From the NCBI GenBank assembly GCA_947627625.1, contig CANQWR010000002.1, positions 1-64,000 on the forward strand: a stretch of DNA of 64,000 bases, written 5' to 3'. Of the stretch, positions 8,998-18,585 are shown piece after piece. Positions within the stretch are counted from its first letter, which is position 1. The number at the start of each line of letters is the position of its first letter. The stretch is from an uncultured Ruminococcus sp. (GTDB lineage Bacteria; Bacillota; Clostridia; Oscillospirales; Ruminococcaceae). The translations under genes were made by a program, and so were the position numbers. The notes under the pieces were generated by a model. The model worked only from the letters and a program-made list of their open reading frames with translations, did not search any database and had not been told where the DNA came from.

Positions 8998-9978
8998 TCA
9001 TTTATTACTTTCCATTTCAGACAAATCCTCATCAGAGATACCGTTTTTCTCACGCCTTGCCCTTTCCATGAGCCTGTGCCATTCGGGGGTACTTGCGTAA
9101 AGCACGTAATTTTCGGGGTCACGCTTTACACGTGAGTGCATAATTATCTGTACAATTACGGAACACACAAAGACTATAATTGATAGAGCCTGTGAGACCC
9201 TTATATTTCCCGTCATGAGACTGTCCGTCCGCAGACCCTCCACTATAAACCTCTCCAGACCGTACCACATAAGGTACATCAGAAAAATCTGACCGTCATA
9301 TTTACGCCTTTTTGACATGAAAGAGAGTACAAAAAAGCCGAGTATGCACCAGACCGATTCATAGAGAAAACACGGGTGGACGGCGTATTTTTCGGAGATT
9401 GAGACTGCACTCATTTCGGAGGCGTTTTGTGCGATGACGTTCTGAATAGTACCGCCCGTCATAGCAAATAGGGAGTCCGTGTTTGCACCGAAAGCCTCCT
9501 GATTGACGAAGTTGCCCCACCTGCCGACACCCTGACCGATGAGAAATCCGATAACGGCTATGTCGAGCATGGGTAAAATTTTTATTTTTTTAATCTTACA
9601 GATGACAAGCCCGACCGTGACAGCACCTATTATACCGCCATATATAGCAAGACCGCCGTTTCTGGTGTTTATTATCGCCATTATATCGCCTTTGTAGTAC
9701 TCCCACCGACAGGCGACGTAGTAAATTCTTGCACCTATCAGACCGCCGAAAACTCCGCCAATAACAGCGTCAACAGCTTTGTCCGCATCGACACCGAAAC
9801 GCTTCATTCTGGGAAAACAGTATATAGTTGCGAGGAGAAGACCGAGTGCGATTATAACGCCGTACCACTTTATTTCCACTCCAAAGACGGTAAAAGCGGT
9901 AGGGTTTATGTGGAATTTCCAGCCGAGATTAGGAAAGAATATTTCATAAGGGTCGGTTATAGCCTGAACCTCTTTCAA
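8998..9978 (-). CDS. lgt: Prolipoprotein diacylglyceryl transferase
   Basis: Integral membrane enzyme that moves diacylglycerol from phosphatidylglycerol to the lipobox cysteine of prelipoproteins. It has about 326 residues and seven hydrophobic segments. The Lgt signature GVGRWGNFVNQEAFG and the conserved GGLIGARIYYV and LYESVW motifs are present. Translation starts at TTG 9978, overlapping the stop of the M16 peptidase gene upstream, with GGTGGAG just before. A charged C-terminal tail of about 45 residues (RVKRDPENY onward) extends past the last helix. A likely substrate, the lipoprotein at 42747, is encoded in this window. Confidence 0.94.
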   Translation of the reverse strand: MKEVQAITDPYEIFFPNLGWKFHINPTAFTVFGVEIKWYGVIIALGLLLATIYCFPRMKRFGVDADKAVDAVIGGVFGGLIGARIYYVACRWEYYKGDIMAIINTRNGGLAIYGGIIGAVTVGLVICKIKKIKILPMLDIAVIGFLIGQGVGRWGNFVNQEAFGANTDSLFAMTGGTIQNVIAQNASEMSAVSISEKYAVHPCFLYESVWCILGFFVLSFMSKRRKYDGQIFLMYLMWYGLERFIVEGLRTDSLMTGNIRVSQALSIIVFVCSVIVQIIMHSRVKRDPENYVLYASTPEWHRLMERARREKNGISDEDLSEMESNK

Positions 9979-11258
9979 GACTCCACCGTCCCCTCAATCA
10001 CGGACATAACAAGCCTGTCACCTCTGAGTTCGTCTCTTATAAAGGAGAGAACGTCATCGGACTTAAGTTCTGACGTGAATTTTATTGCGTCATACGGGGA
10101 AACTCCCTCCATGTGACTGTTCATCATGGTGTTTGCGACGGCTTCCACGTTGTTCAGTTCCCTGACCATTGAGCCGTAAGCGGATTTTTTAATTCTCTGG
10201 AACATCTTGTCATCAATTCCCTCTGATTTGAGACGTTCTGTTTCGGCGAGAATGTTCTCCCTTATCACTTCGGGCTTTGAGGAGTCACCGCTGAATATGA
10301 CAGTGAAATAGCCGTCACCGCAGAAAACTTCCCCGCCGAAAGTAGAATTTATGACATTGTCTTTCAGAAGTCTCCTGTACATATCGGTCGAAGCGTCACA
10401 GAGAATAGACATAGCGACAGAAGCCGTGACGGATTTTTTGAGTCTCTCGACACCCGAACACGTCTTGCACTTGAAACCTATGTGGAAAACACTTGTTCCG
10501 ACAGGCTGTTTTTCGTATATTTCGGACTGCACAATTTCGTCGGGTTCATCGGGAAAGACCGTTTCAAGCCCCTTGTCCTCACAGGTTTTCAGGCACTCGT
10601 CACATATCGCAAGGACCTCATCGGCGTTTATATTTCCCGCTATTGAGAGTACCATATTGTTGAGATTATAGAAAGTGTTATAGCACTTGTAGAGCAGATC
10701 CGCATCGATTTGGGCTATACTCTCTATAGTACCCGCAATGTCTATCTTGACAGGGTGGTTGTGGTACATACAGCGTAGCATATTAAAGAAAACTCTCCAC
10801 TCGGGGTTGTCGTTGGTCATCTGTATTTCCTGACCGATAATTCCCTGTTCCTTGTCAACAGTCTCTTGGGTGAAATAGGGTTCCTGTACAAAGTTCAGGA
10901 GTATTCTGAGAGATTCCTGATAATTTTTTGAACAGCTGAAAATATAGGCAGTCTTGTCGAAAGAGGTGAAAGCGTTTCCGTTTGCACCCGTCTTTGCGTA
11001 CAGTTCAAAGACATCGCAGTCTTCATTCTCAAAGAGTTTGTGTTCGAGGAAGTGAGCGATACCCTCTGGGACTTCCGTGTATTCTGTGTCACCCTTCTGT
11101 CTGAACATAGTGTTTATAGAGCCGTACTTTGTACCGAAAAGGGCTTCCACGGTACTGAAACCGTGCATTTCGCATATATATATGTCGAGACCGCTGTCGT
11201 GCTTGACGTGAATGCACTTGTCGCCTGTTGCGGAGCTTGTGATTACATTTTTCTGCAT
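9975..11258 (-). CDS. M16-family zinc peptidase, catalytic subunit (YmfH-like)
   Basis: A 427-residue insulinase-family peptidase. The inverted zinc motif HFLEH is at residues 69-73, with the downstream glutamate in the EQGIIGQE segment, so the active site looks complete. It resembles Bacillus YmfH. It lies four bases after a non-catalytic paralogue, the usual two-chain arrangement of M16B proteases where both halves form one chamber. Its stop overlaps lgt, so all three genes form one unit. The substrate is unknown. Confidence 0.9.
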   Translation of the reverse strand: MQKNVITSSATGDKCIHVKHDSGLDIYICEMHGFSTVEALFGTKYGSINTMFRQKGDTEYTEVPEGIAHFLEHKLFENEDCDVFELYAKTGANGNAFTSFDKTAYIFSCSKNYQESLRILLNFVQEPYFTQETVDKEQGIIGQEIQMTNDNPEWRVFFNMLRCMYHNHPVKIDIAGTIESIAQIDADLLYKCYNTFYNLNNMVLSIAGNINADEVLAICDECLKTCEDKGLETVFPDEPDEIVQSEIYEKQPVGTSVFHIGFKCKTCSGVERLKKSVTASVAMSILCDASTDMYRRLLKDNVINSTFGGEVFCGDGYFTVIFSGDSSKPEVIRENILAETERLKSEGIDDKMFQRIKKSAYGSMVRELNNVEAVANTMMNSHMEGVSPYDAIKFTSELKSDDVLSFIRDELRGDRLVMSVIEGTVES

Positions 11259-11262
11259 AATA

Positions 11263-12522
11263 TCAGTCCTCCTTGCTGAGCATATAGTAGAAAGTATCAG
11301 GTTTCAGGGAATTTGCCGCATCGACAATTCTCTGACGGGAGACTTCCAAAAATCTGGCGAATTTCTGTGCGGGAGTGAGGATTTCGCCGTCACAGAGGCA
11401 CTCAAAGAACCACATGGGATATGAAGTCGGGGAGTCGCCGACAGAGGAGAAAGCGTTGTCAAGGGAGGCAAGAGCGTTCTGGAGTTCGTCGTCGGAGAAA
11501 TTGCCCTTTTTTATCTCGTCAAGCTGTCGGAGAATTTCGTCCTCAGCTTTTTGTATATTGGACTTCTCAACACCCGAGTCAATTGTCAAAACATTTTTCG
11601 GAGGGCTGAAGTGGCAGGCACAGTAGTAGCAGAGACTCATTTTTTCCCTGACGTTCACAAAGAGTTTTGAGACGGGAGTTTCGCCTAAAATCATGCTGAC
11701 GAGACGGAGTGCGAAAACGTCGTCCGAATCGGACTTAAAGACCATTACAGTCTTGCACTGTCTTACGTCAATTTCCTCACTGACTTTCTCAATTTTGGGC
11801 TTTATCGGACTTGGCGTGCGGAAAACCACCTCTTGCGGAGAGCGTTCTGTTTGAGAAAAAGCCTCCCTGAAAGTCTCCTCAGCAAGACTGTTTTCATAAG
11901 GGGAAACGAAAGAAATTTCGATCTGTGCATTTTTGAGAAGATTTTTATACGCCCTGTAAGCGGACTGCGGAGTTACTCTCAGAGCAGTCTCTTTTGAACC
12001 GTATGGGACAATCCCCGCAGGTTCGTCTTTGAGGGCAGTTTGCAGAGCCTGTTTAAGGGCGTAACTCCTCTTGTCGTTCATTTCGGCATCTATTCTGTCG
12101 AGGAGGTCTTTTTTTTCTATGTCGAAGTTCTCCCGAGAGAAACCGCCGTCCTGGATATCGGGAGAGAAAATGCAGTCCCTTACTATCTGCACCATCTCAC
12201 GGGTTATGTCCTCACCGTCTATGGCGTAGCGGTTGTCTATCCACGATGATGACACGCTCAGAACTTGCAAATCTCCTCTTTTTCCCGTTATGTGAGAGAG
12301 TCCCGAACCGTACAGAGACGAGAGTTTTTCGTTCATTTTTGCAATTGTGTTGAAAACGCTGTTTGTGGTTGCGATTACCCCCACAGCTATGGCGTTTTCG
12401 GAGACGTATTCGGGGTCATTTTTGACTATAAAGCGGATAGTCAGCTGACAGGTCTTGAATTTCTCGTCAATGACGGAGAGAAAACCTACCTTGTCTGAAA
12501 TTTCCGTTCTGTTGTATTTCAT
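11263..12522 (-). CDS. M16-family peptidase-like protein, non-catalytic (YmfF-like)
   Basis: A 419-residue protein with the M16 fold but no HxxEH motif, matching the inactive partner (YmfF-like) of the downstream gene. It retains the M16 C-terminal region (VREKMSLCYYCACHFSP). First gene of the operon 12522 to 8998. A possible TATAAT lies at 12585-12590 with only a weak -35. The ribosome site is GAAGGAG about 10 bases before the ATG. The role as a structural/substrate-binding half is inferred from family pairs. Confidence 0.87.
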   Translation of the reverse strand: MKYNRTEISDKVGFLSVIDEKFKTCQLTIRFIVKNDPEYVSENAIAVGVIATTNSVFNTIAKMNEKLSSLYGSGLSHITGKRGDLQVLSVSSSWIDNRYAIDGEDITREMVQIVRDCIFSPDIQDGGFSRENFDIEKKDLLDRIDAEMNDKRSYALKQALQTALKDEPAGIVPYGSKETALRVTPQSAYRAYKNLLKNAQIEISFVSPYENSLAEETFREAFSQTERSPQEVVFRTPSPIKPKIEKVSEEIDVRQCKTVMVFKSDSDDVFALRLVSMILGETPVSKLFVNVREKMSLCYYCACHFSPPKNVLTIDSGVEKSNIQKAEDEILRQLDEIKKGNFSDDELQNALASLDNAFSSVGDSPTSYPMWFFECLCDGEILTPAQKFARFLEVSRQRIVDAANSLKPDTFYYMLSKED

Positions 12523-12660
12523 GATTTTTTTACACTCCTTCTTTCAATTTTTTCCGTGATTTATAAATTCGGCAGATATCTATTATTATAGCATATCTGT
12601 GGACGAATTACCATAGAATTTTTGAAATTTTTTTCAAAGTATCTCCCATAGCACGGAAAA

Positions 12661-12688
12661 ACCGCAGTTTTCCGAAAAAAACTGCGGT
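12661..12688 (-). terminator. Intrinsic terminator after ispH-S1
   Basis: ACCGCAGTTT pairs with AAACTGCGGT; on the minus strand the stem is followed by a short T-run. It lies 15 bases beyond the stop of the ispH-S1 gene and closes that operon. Confidence 0.8.
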
Positions 12689-12703
12689 CTATAGCGGATA
12701 TGA

Positions 12704-14668
12704 TTACTCAGCGTCTTCGGAATCTTCCTCAACAGCTCTCATGGAAATACTTATTCTGTGGGAATCGGTGTCGATGTCCACAATCTTGACGGAGACAACG
12801 TCGCCCACAGAGAGAATATCTCTTATATTGTCGACTTTTCTGTCGGCAATCTGTGAGATGTGGATAAGACCGTCAACGCCCTCGATTATCTGTGCAAAAG
12901 CACCGAAAGAGGTTATCGAGACGATAGTGACCTTTATAACGTCACCGACACTGTAGTTTGCCTTGAATATTTCCCAAGGGTTGTCCTCAGGCTTTTTGTA
13001 TCCGAGGGAAATTCTGTTCTCCTCGGGTTTGAGGTCTTTTATGTAGACTTCAAGGGTGTCGCCCACGCTGACAACTTCACTGGGGTGTTTAATTCTGTTC
13101 CAAGACAGTTCGGAGATGTGAACCATTCCGTCGATACCGCCGAGGTCGACGAACGCACCGAAACTTGTGAGGGACTTGACTTTGCCCGTATAAACCTTGC
13201 CGACTTCGGCGTTTGCCCAGAACTCAGCCCTTGCCTGTTCTTTTCTCTCGTTCTCGACAATCTTTATCGAGCCGACATAACTGCTGTTTCTGCCCTTTCT
13301 CCTGTCGGGATTTTCGGACTCAATTACTTTGAACTCAACTTTTTTGCCCACAAGTGAGCTAAGCTCGGCGTTTTTCGGCAGACCCGTCTGTGAAGCGGGA
13401 ATAAAGACATTTGCACCGAGGTAGTCGAGTTTAACGCCTCTGTTGACCGCCTGTTTAACGGTTCCCTCAAGAGTCTCTCCGTTTTCCTTTGCCTCTGCGA
13501 GTTTGTCATAACCGATACGCTCATCGGCTCTTTTCTTTGATAGCTGAACAGTTCCCTCAGCATCGTTGACCTTTACTACGACAAGTTCGATTTCGTCACC
13601 GATTTTGACGACGTCGGAAGGCTTCTGCGAGGGGTCGGAAGTGAGGTCTCCGCACTTCACATAGCCTGTCTGTTTTGTACCGAGGTCTACGCTAATCTCA
13701 GTGTCATTGACAGTCACAACTATGCCCCTGACCTTCTCTCCGTTGTGGATTTTCTTGAAGGACTTGTCGATAGTCTCCTCATTGAAAATTTCCTCATCAG
13801 GGTTGTTAGTAATTATTTCATTTTCTGCCATTTTGGTTTGAACCTCCTTGATTATGAATGCCGGGGTAGAAGCACCGGCTGTTATGCCGATTTTGTCGGC
13901 ACGGGGGAGCTGTAAGGTGGAAAGTTCGTCCGAATTTTCGATGTGATACGACGTACAGAACTGACTGCACACTTCATAGAGTTTCACAGTGTTTGAGCTG
14001 TGTTTACCGCCGACGACAATCATGAGGTCAGACTCTTTTGCGAGCTGTAAAGCGTCTGACTGTCTTGCATCGGTTGCACTGCAAATTGTATCGAAAACGA
14101 CTATATCCGGATTGTCTTTCGGAATCACGTTCATACACTTTTCCCATACTACTATATTATACGTTGTTTGAGCGACAAATGCAAGCCTTTTTCCAAAAAA
14201 ATTCCTGTTTTTTTCAAAAATGTCTTTTAGTTCAAAATTATCCTTAAAAACAGCATAATTTTGTGAACAATGTCCAATGATACCCTGAACTTCAGGGTGG
14301 TTTTTGTCGCCTGCTATCAGGATGAAAAAGCCCTCTTTTGATTTTTCGGAGACTATTTTGTGAATCCTTGCGACAAACGGACAGGTTGCATCGAGCATTC
14401 TGTTGCCCTTTTGGGATATACTGTCGTAAATATCCTGCCCCACGCCGTGGGAGCGTATAACAACAGTCTCATCGGGCTGTAGTTCGTCCACAGAGTCAAT
14501 GACTCTTGCACCCTTTGAGATCATGTCGTCAACAACGTCCTGATTGTGAATAATAGGGCCGAGCGTAGCGACCTTACTATTCTGCTCAAGTTCATTATAC
14601 ACCATTTTTACCGCTCTGTCAACCCCAAAACAGAACCCGGCAGATTTTGCCACTTTTACTGTTGCCAT
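12704..14668 (-). CDS. ispH: IspH fused to four S1 RNA-binding domains
   Basis: A 654-residue fusion. Residues 1-285 form 4-hydroxy-3-methylbut-2-enyl diphosphate reductase, the last step of the MEP isoprenoid pathway. Its three [4Fe-4S] cysteines are in AGFCFGV, DATCPFV and TICSATD. Residues from about 300 hold four S1 domains, with the last two (KSLTSFGAFVDLG and VSITSFGAFAQII) the best conserved. The IspH-RpsA fusion is common in Clostridia, and whether the S1 part replaces ribosomal protein S1 is debated. Start at ATG 14668 follows AGGAAG. It is last in the cmk-plsC-MORN-ispH order, with the MORN gene the unusual member. Confidence 0.95.
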   Translation of the reverse strand: MATVKVAKSAGFCFGVDRAVKMVYNELEQNSKVATLGPIIHNQDVVDDMISKGARVIDSVDELQPDETVVIRSHGVGQDIYDSISQKGNRMLDATCPFVARIHKIVSEKSKEGFFILIAGDKNHPEVQGIIGHCSQNYAVFKDNFELKDIFEKNRNFFGKRLAFVAQTTYNIVVWEKCMNVIPKDNPDIVVFDTICSATDARQSDALQLAKESDLMIVVGGKHSSNTVKLYEVCSQFCTSYHIENSDELSTLQLPRADKIGITAGASTPAFIIKEVQTKMAENEIITNNPDEEIFNEETIDKSFKKIHNGEKVRGIVVTVNDTEISVDLGTKQTGYVKCGDLTSDPSQKPSDVVKIGDEIELVVVKVNDAEGTVQLSKKRADERIGYDKLAEAKENGETLEGTVKQAVNRGVKLDYLGANVFIPASQTGLPKNAELSSLVGKKVEFKVIESENPDRRKGRNSSYVGSIKIVENERKEQARAEFWANAEVGKVYTGKVKSLTSFGAFVDLGGIDGMVHISELSWNRIKHPSEVVSVGDTLEVYIKDLKPEENRISLGYKKPEDNPWEIFKANYSVGDVIKVTIVSITSFGAFAQIIEGVDGLIHISQIADRKVDNIRDILSVGDVVSVKIVDIDTDSHRISISMRAVEEDSEDAE

Positions 14669-14685
14669 TTTTAAGTCACTTCCTT

Positions 14686-14720
14686 AATTTAATTTTAATT
14701 TAATTTAATTTTAATTTAAT
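14686..14720. repeat. TTTAATTTTAATT low-complexity AT tract
   Basis: Irregular repeats of TTTAATTT separate the MORN gene from ispH. The same kind of tract recurs at gene ends elsewhere (101-140, 6738-6786, 24395-24447, 28504-28560, 43469-43515, 47107-47155). Confidence 0.8.
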
Positions 14721-15670
14721 TTCTGTTCGCACTTGTCGTCTTTCCATACGCCGACTGTTATCACGTCTCCTAATTTGTTGTACCTGACACCGAAACCGTG
14801 TCTTTTGCCGTTTTTCCAGTCGCCATAATAAGAAGTGCCGTCAGTATAAGTATATTTCCCTCTGCCGTTTATATGGTTGTCTTTCCATTCGCCCTCATAG
14901 TGTCTGCCGTCCGCACAAGCAAATTTCCCGTAGCCGTGTCTGTTGCCGTCTTTCCATTCACCCTCATAACGGTTGCCGTTTGCATAAGTCATTTTTCCTT
15001 TGCCATTTTTCTTGTTATTTTTCCATTCACCCTCATAACAATCGCCGTTAGCGTAAGTATATTTTCCATAGCCGTGAAATTTACGGTCTTTCCATTCACC
15101 CTCATAATGTGCACCGTCACCGTATTCCATAACCCCATAGCCGTTTATCTCATCGTCTTTCCATTCGCCCTCATAGGAAGGACCGCATTCCCATGTTATT
15201 TTTCCCTTGCCGTTTTTCTTGTTGTCTTTCCATTCGCCTGCATAATAAAACTCATAGTAACCCTCGTAACGGTCGCCTTCCATATCATAACATTTTCCAT
15301 AGCCGTTTCTCTTGCCGTCTTTCCATTCGCCCTCATAATAATAGCCGTCCACGTCTGTAAATTTTCCCTTGCCGTGGAATTTACCGTTTTTCCATTCGCC
15401 CTCATAGCGTACACTGCCACCGTATTCCATAACCCCGTAGCCGTCACGTTTTTCACCGACGACCTCGCCCGTGTAGATACCCCATTCGTCTCTGTTGCCC
15501 TCTTCATAACGCTTGCGTTCAACCTGAAGTCTCGGGGGAGTTTTTTCCTCTGTCTTTTCACTTTCAGGAGACATTTCGGGAGATATGTTCAGCGGCACTC
15601 CGCAAAACGGACAGAACATAACATCGGGCGTTTCAATTTTCCACTCTCTTCCACATAAATTGCACTTCAT
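14711..15670 (-). CDS. Zinc-ribbon plus MORN-repeat protein
   Basis: A 319-residue protein. The N-terminus has a four-cysteine zinc ribbon (C3, C6, C20, C23: CNLCGREW and CPFCG), then a charged linker to about residue 65, then 10-11 MORN repeats of the form YEGEWKDGKxNGYGK. One repeat is enlarged (YEGYYEFYYAGEWKD). There is no signal peptide or membrane segment, so it is likely cytosolic. MORN repeats form beta hairpins and occur in scaffold and lipid-associated proteins; no specific function can be assigned. It sits between plsC and ispH, an operon that normally lacks it. Ribosome site GAGGAGG is clear. Confidence 0.85.
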   Translation of the reverse strand: MKCNLCGREWKIETPDVMFCPFCGVPLNISPEMSPESEKTEEKTPPRLQVERKRYEEGNRDEWGIYTGEVVGEKRDGYGVMEYGGSVRYEGEWKNGKFHGKGKFTDVDGYYYEGEWKDGKRNGYGKCYDMEGDRYEGYYEFYYAGEWKDNKKNGKGKITWECGPSYEGEWKDDEINGYGVMEYGDGAHYEGEWKDRKFHGYGKYTYANGDCYEGEWKNNKKNGKGKMTYANGNRYEGEWKDGNRHGYGKFACADGRHYEGEWKDNHINGRGKYTYTDGTSYYGDWKNGKRHGFGVRYNKLGDVITVGVWKDDKCEQKLN

Positions 15671-15711
15671 GAATTTTCCTCCTCAGTTTTTTTATCGGGA
15701 TTTTCGGGGAC

Positions 15712-16314
15712 TTACTCGGGTTCATCGACAAGGGCTTTTATCTCCTCCATGTACTTCTTTTTGAGTTTGACAAGTTCCCTCGGGTTAGGATTTTCAAAAT
15801 CCGTGCAGAAGTCCGCAGGGTAGACAGGTTTGCCGTATCGGACCGTTATTTTGCTCCTGAAATGGAGTTTCCCCGAAAAGGTAATACCGACAGGGATAAT
15901 AGGTTTCCCCGAACGCACGGCTATGACGGCAGCACCCGAATGCCCCCGGTGGACTTTTCCGTCTTTGGAGCGAGTACCCTCGGGGAATATAATCAGACTT
16001 TTTCCCGAATCGAGTTTTTCAACGGCAGTGTCGAGAACGGCAGTGTCCCCCTTGCCCCTTGCCACGGGAAAAGCTCCGAGAGACTTTATCAACGCACCGA
16101 AAAATTTATTCTTGAAAAGTTCCTCCTTAGCCATAAAAACGTGTTCGCCCTTAAGGACACAGCCGACTATAGGAGGGTCTGCATTGCTTCTGTGGTTTGA
16201 AGTGAAGATGAGAGTAGTGTCGGAGGGGATATTTTCAAGCCCCTCCCAGTGAATACTAAAGCATATTTTTACACCAAGCCTGACAATTCTTTTAGCTATC
16301 TGATAATATATCAT
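15712..16314 (-). CDS. plsC: 1-acyl-glycerol-3-phosphate acyltransferase
   Basis: A 200-residue lysophospholipid acyltransferase making phosphatidic acid for membrane lipids. The catalytic HX4D motif is in SNHRSNADPP, and the substrate motif FPEGTRSKDG is intact. The GIRS-like motif region (IPVGITFSGKL) is also present. It begins with ATG 16314, overlapping the stop of cmk by four bases, with GGGGAG upstream. The cmk-plsC-ispH order is typical of Clostridia. Confidence 0.93.
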   Translation of the reverse strand: MIYYQIAKRIVRLGVKICFSIHWEGLENIPSDTTLIFTSNHRSNADPPIVGCVLKGEHVFMAKEELFKNKFFGALIKSLGAFPVARGKGDTAVLDTAVEKLDSGKSLIIFPEGTRSKDGKVHRGHSGAAVIAVRSGKPIIPVGITFSGKLHFRSKITVRYGKPVYPADFCTDFENPNPRELVKLKKKYMEEIKALVDEPE

Positions 16315-16970
16315 AATTTCTCCCCGATCATCTCAATTATTTTTTCAGCGGACTGTTCAAGAGTAAGTTTTGTTGTGTCCACGAGAACAGCGTCCTCAGC
16401 CTGTTTGAGTGGAGCAGTTTCACGGTGCATATCCTGATAGTCACGCTTTTTTATATCTTCAAGAATGTTTTCATAGGTCGGACAGTCGGGTTTTTCGGCG
16501 AGTTCTTTGTAACGCCTTTTTGCACGCTCCTCAGCGGAAGCTGTCAGGAAAATTTTCACGTCCGCATTTGGGAGAACTACCGTACCTATGTCACGTCCGT
16601 CCATGATGACGTTGTTTTCACGGGCGATTTTTTTCTGTGTCTCAAATAGATAAGCCCTGACAGCAGGTATTGCGGAAGTCCTTGAAGCAGCCATTGATAT
16701 TTCGGGAGTGCGTATAAGACCTGAGACATCTCTGTCGCCGAGAAATACTCTCTGAACGCCGTCGGCAAATTTTATTGACAGACGGGCATTCGGGAGAGAT
16801 TTTTCTATATCCTCATCGGGAATATTGTTTTCGGTTATGTACAACGCACACGCACGGTAGAGAGCACCCGTGTCGACATAGATGTAACCGAGTTTTGCGG
16901 AGACCATTTTTGCGATAGTACTTTTTCCCGCACCCGCAGGACCGTCGATAGCTATGTTTATATTTTTCAT
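16311..16970 (-). CDS. cmk: Cytidylate kinase
   Basis: A 219-residue CMP/dCMP kinase. The P-loop is GPAGAGKST near the N-terminus, DGRDIGTVV is the conserved nucleotide-binding motif, and the LID arginines are in RAKRRYKEL. It supplies CDP for nucleic acids and lipid head groups. ATG start with AAGGAG upstream. It is first in the operon; a family A repeat lies before it. A second, distant Cmk-like protein is at 40833. Confidence 0.95.
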   Translation of the reverse strand: MKNINIAIDGPAGAGKSTIAKMVSAKLGYIYVDTGALYRACALYITENNIPDEDIEKSLPNARLSIKFADGVQRVFLGDRDVSGLIRTPEISMAASRTSAIPAVRAYLFETQKKIARENNVIMDGRDIGTVVLPNADVKIFLTASAEERAKRRYKELAEKPDCPTYENILEDIKKRDYQDMHRETAPLKQAEDAVLVDTTKLTLEQSAEKIIEMIGEKL

Positions 16971-17023
16971 AATAAGAACTCCTTTTTAATTTTATTTTTT
17001 GGGGGAATGTTGCCCCCTTTGGC

Positions 17024-17350
17024 TTTCAAGATTAACAATAGTAGAATTATCATGGGGGGGTCGGGGGCGGGGTATGGGGTGTCCCCATTTTCAAATCACC
17101 CCCGACGGGGGTTTGGGGGCAGAGCCCCCAATGGGGGTTCAGGGGGCAAAGCCCCCTGCCCCTAATCGTCCTAATATTAAGAGGGAACTGCACTTGTTCT
17201 CTATTATTTCAATAGAAAAATTTCTAAAAAAATATAATTTTAAGAAAATTATTTTTTGGGCAAAGCCCCCTGCCCCTAATCGTTAAAAACAGGGGGGTGG
17301 GGGCGTAGTCCCCCAATACCCTAAGCCCCAAGTCCATTATCGTTCCCCCC
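17024..17350 (+). repeat. Family A mosaic with a compact G-quadruplex motif
   Basis: A G-rich head at 17054-17079 reads G7, TC, G5, C, G4, TAT, G4. It is followed by G/C hairpin words, a shorter AT palindrome unit at about 17220-17260, and a second G/C block. It occupies the whole gap between cmk and the flavoprotein gene. No gene is seen. Confidence 0.88.
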
Positions 17351-17367
17351 TAAAAAAGTCTGCAAGT

Positions 17368-18585
17368 TCACATATACATAGATGCAGTATAAGCCGTTGA
17401 GAAAGCAATCTGCAAATTAAAACCGCCCGTGTAAGCGTCCACATCTATGACTTCCCCCGCAAAATAGAGATTTTTCGCTATTTTTGACTGCATAGTCTTG
17501 GGTTCTATTTCCCTCACGGACACCCCTCCGCTCGTTATGACAGCCTCGTCAATGGGTCTGAAGCCCGAAATTCTGACGGGGAAATTTTTTATTATCTCAC
17601 CGAGTTTCAGTCTCTCCCGTTTTGTTATTGAATTTACTTTTTTGTCGGGGGAAATTCCCGACATTCCGATTATTACGGGAACAATTTTTGCGGGGAGCAG
17701 TTTCCCGAGGGAGTTTCGGAAGTCCCTGTTGAGATTTTCACCGAAATCACGCTGTATTCTCAAATCGAGTTTTTCGGGGGAGAGAGCAGGTTTGAGGTCT
17801 AAATATACGGAATAATTTTCGGGATTGTCCCTGATTCGAGAGCTTGCCGTGAGGACGAGAGGACCCGAGATGCCGAAATGCGTGAAGAGCATTTCACCGA
17901 GTTCGGAGAAAATAATTTTTTTGTTTTTGTCGCAGAGGGAGAGGGTTATATTTTTCAGAGACAGCCCCATGAGTTCTGTACAGAATTTGTCGGGGGAGAC
18001 GAGCGGAACAAGGGAGGGTTTCAGCGGAGTTACAGTGTGCCCGACAGATTTTGCAAGGGAATAGCCGTCACCTGTAGAACCCGTGGCGGGGTAGGACTTC
18101 CCACCGCACGCTATGAGTACAGAATTTGCGTAAAAATTTTTATTATCCGCAATGACACCCCTGCAGACACCGTTTTCAATTATAAGTCCCGTGACACGTT
18201 TTTTAATTATTTTGACGCCGAGATTTTTCATTTCTTTTTCGAGAGCGTCCGCAATATCGTCCGCACGGTCGCTGACGGGGAAAACTCTGTTGCCCCTCTC
18301 CGTTTTGAGTGGTACTCCAAGTTCTTCAAAAAAACTCATGCAGTCGCCCGAATCGAAGTTAGAAAAGGCACTGTACATAAATCTTGCATTGACGGGGATA
18401 TTTTTCATATGTTCCTCAACGGGGGAATTGTTTGTCAGGTTGCACCTGCCTTTTCCTGTTATGCGGAGTTTCCTGCCAAGTTTTTCATTTTTTTCAAAGA
18501 CCGTCACGCTCTTTCCGAGCCTTGCGGAGACAACAGCGGACATACAGCCCGAAGCTCCACCGCCTATTATGATAATGTCCGTCAC
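17368..18585 (-). CDS. HI0933/YhiN-type FAD-dependent oxidoreductase
   Basis: A 405-residue flavoprotein. The N-terminal dinucleotide fold is IIGGGASGCMSAV; the family's GKGRCNLTN signature follows at about residue 45; C-terminal GEVIDVDAYTGGFNLQ binds FAD. Family members are poorly characterised (sometimes named aminoacetone oxidase). GTG start at 18585 overlaps the DUF3006 stop, so it is translationally coupled to the two genes before it. Confidence 0.9.
   Translation of the reverse strand: MTDIIIIGGGASGCMSAVVSARLGKSVTVFEKNEKLGRKLRITGKGRCNLTNNSPVEEHMKNIPVNARFMYSAFSNFDSGDCMSFFEELGVPLKTERGNRVFPVSDRADDIADALEKEMKNLGVKIIKKRVTGLIIENGVCRGVIADNKNFYANSVLIACGGKSYPATGSTGDGYSLAKSVGHTVTPLKPSLVPLVSPDKFCTELMGLSLKNITLSLCDKNKKIIFSELGEMLFTHFGISGPLVLTASSRIRDNPENYSVYLDLKPALSPEKLDLRIQRDFGENLNRDFRNSLGKLLPAKIVPVIIGMSGISPDKKVNSITKRERLKLGEIIKNFPVRISGFRPIDEAVITSGGVSVREIEPKTMQSKIAKNLYFAGEVIDVDAYTGGFNLQIAFSTAYTASMYM

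Noticed and set aside
12585-12613. Full promoter before the M16/lgt operon
   Set aside because: The TATAAT is good but the hexamer 17 bases upstream (TGGTAA) matches poorly, so it is only mentioned in the gene entry.
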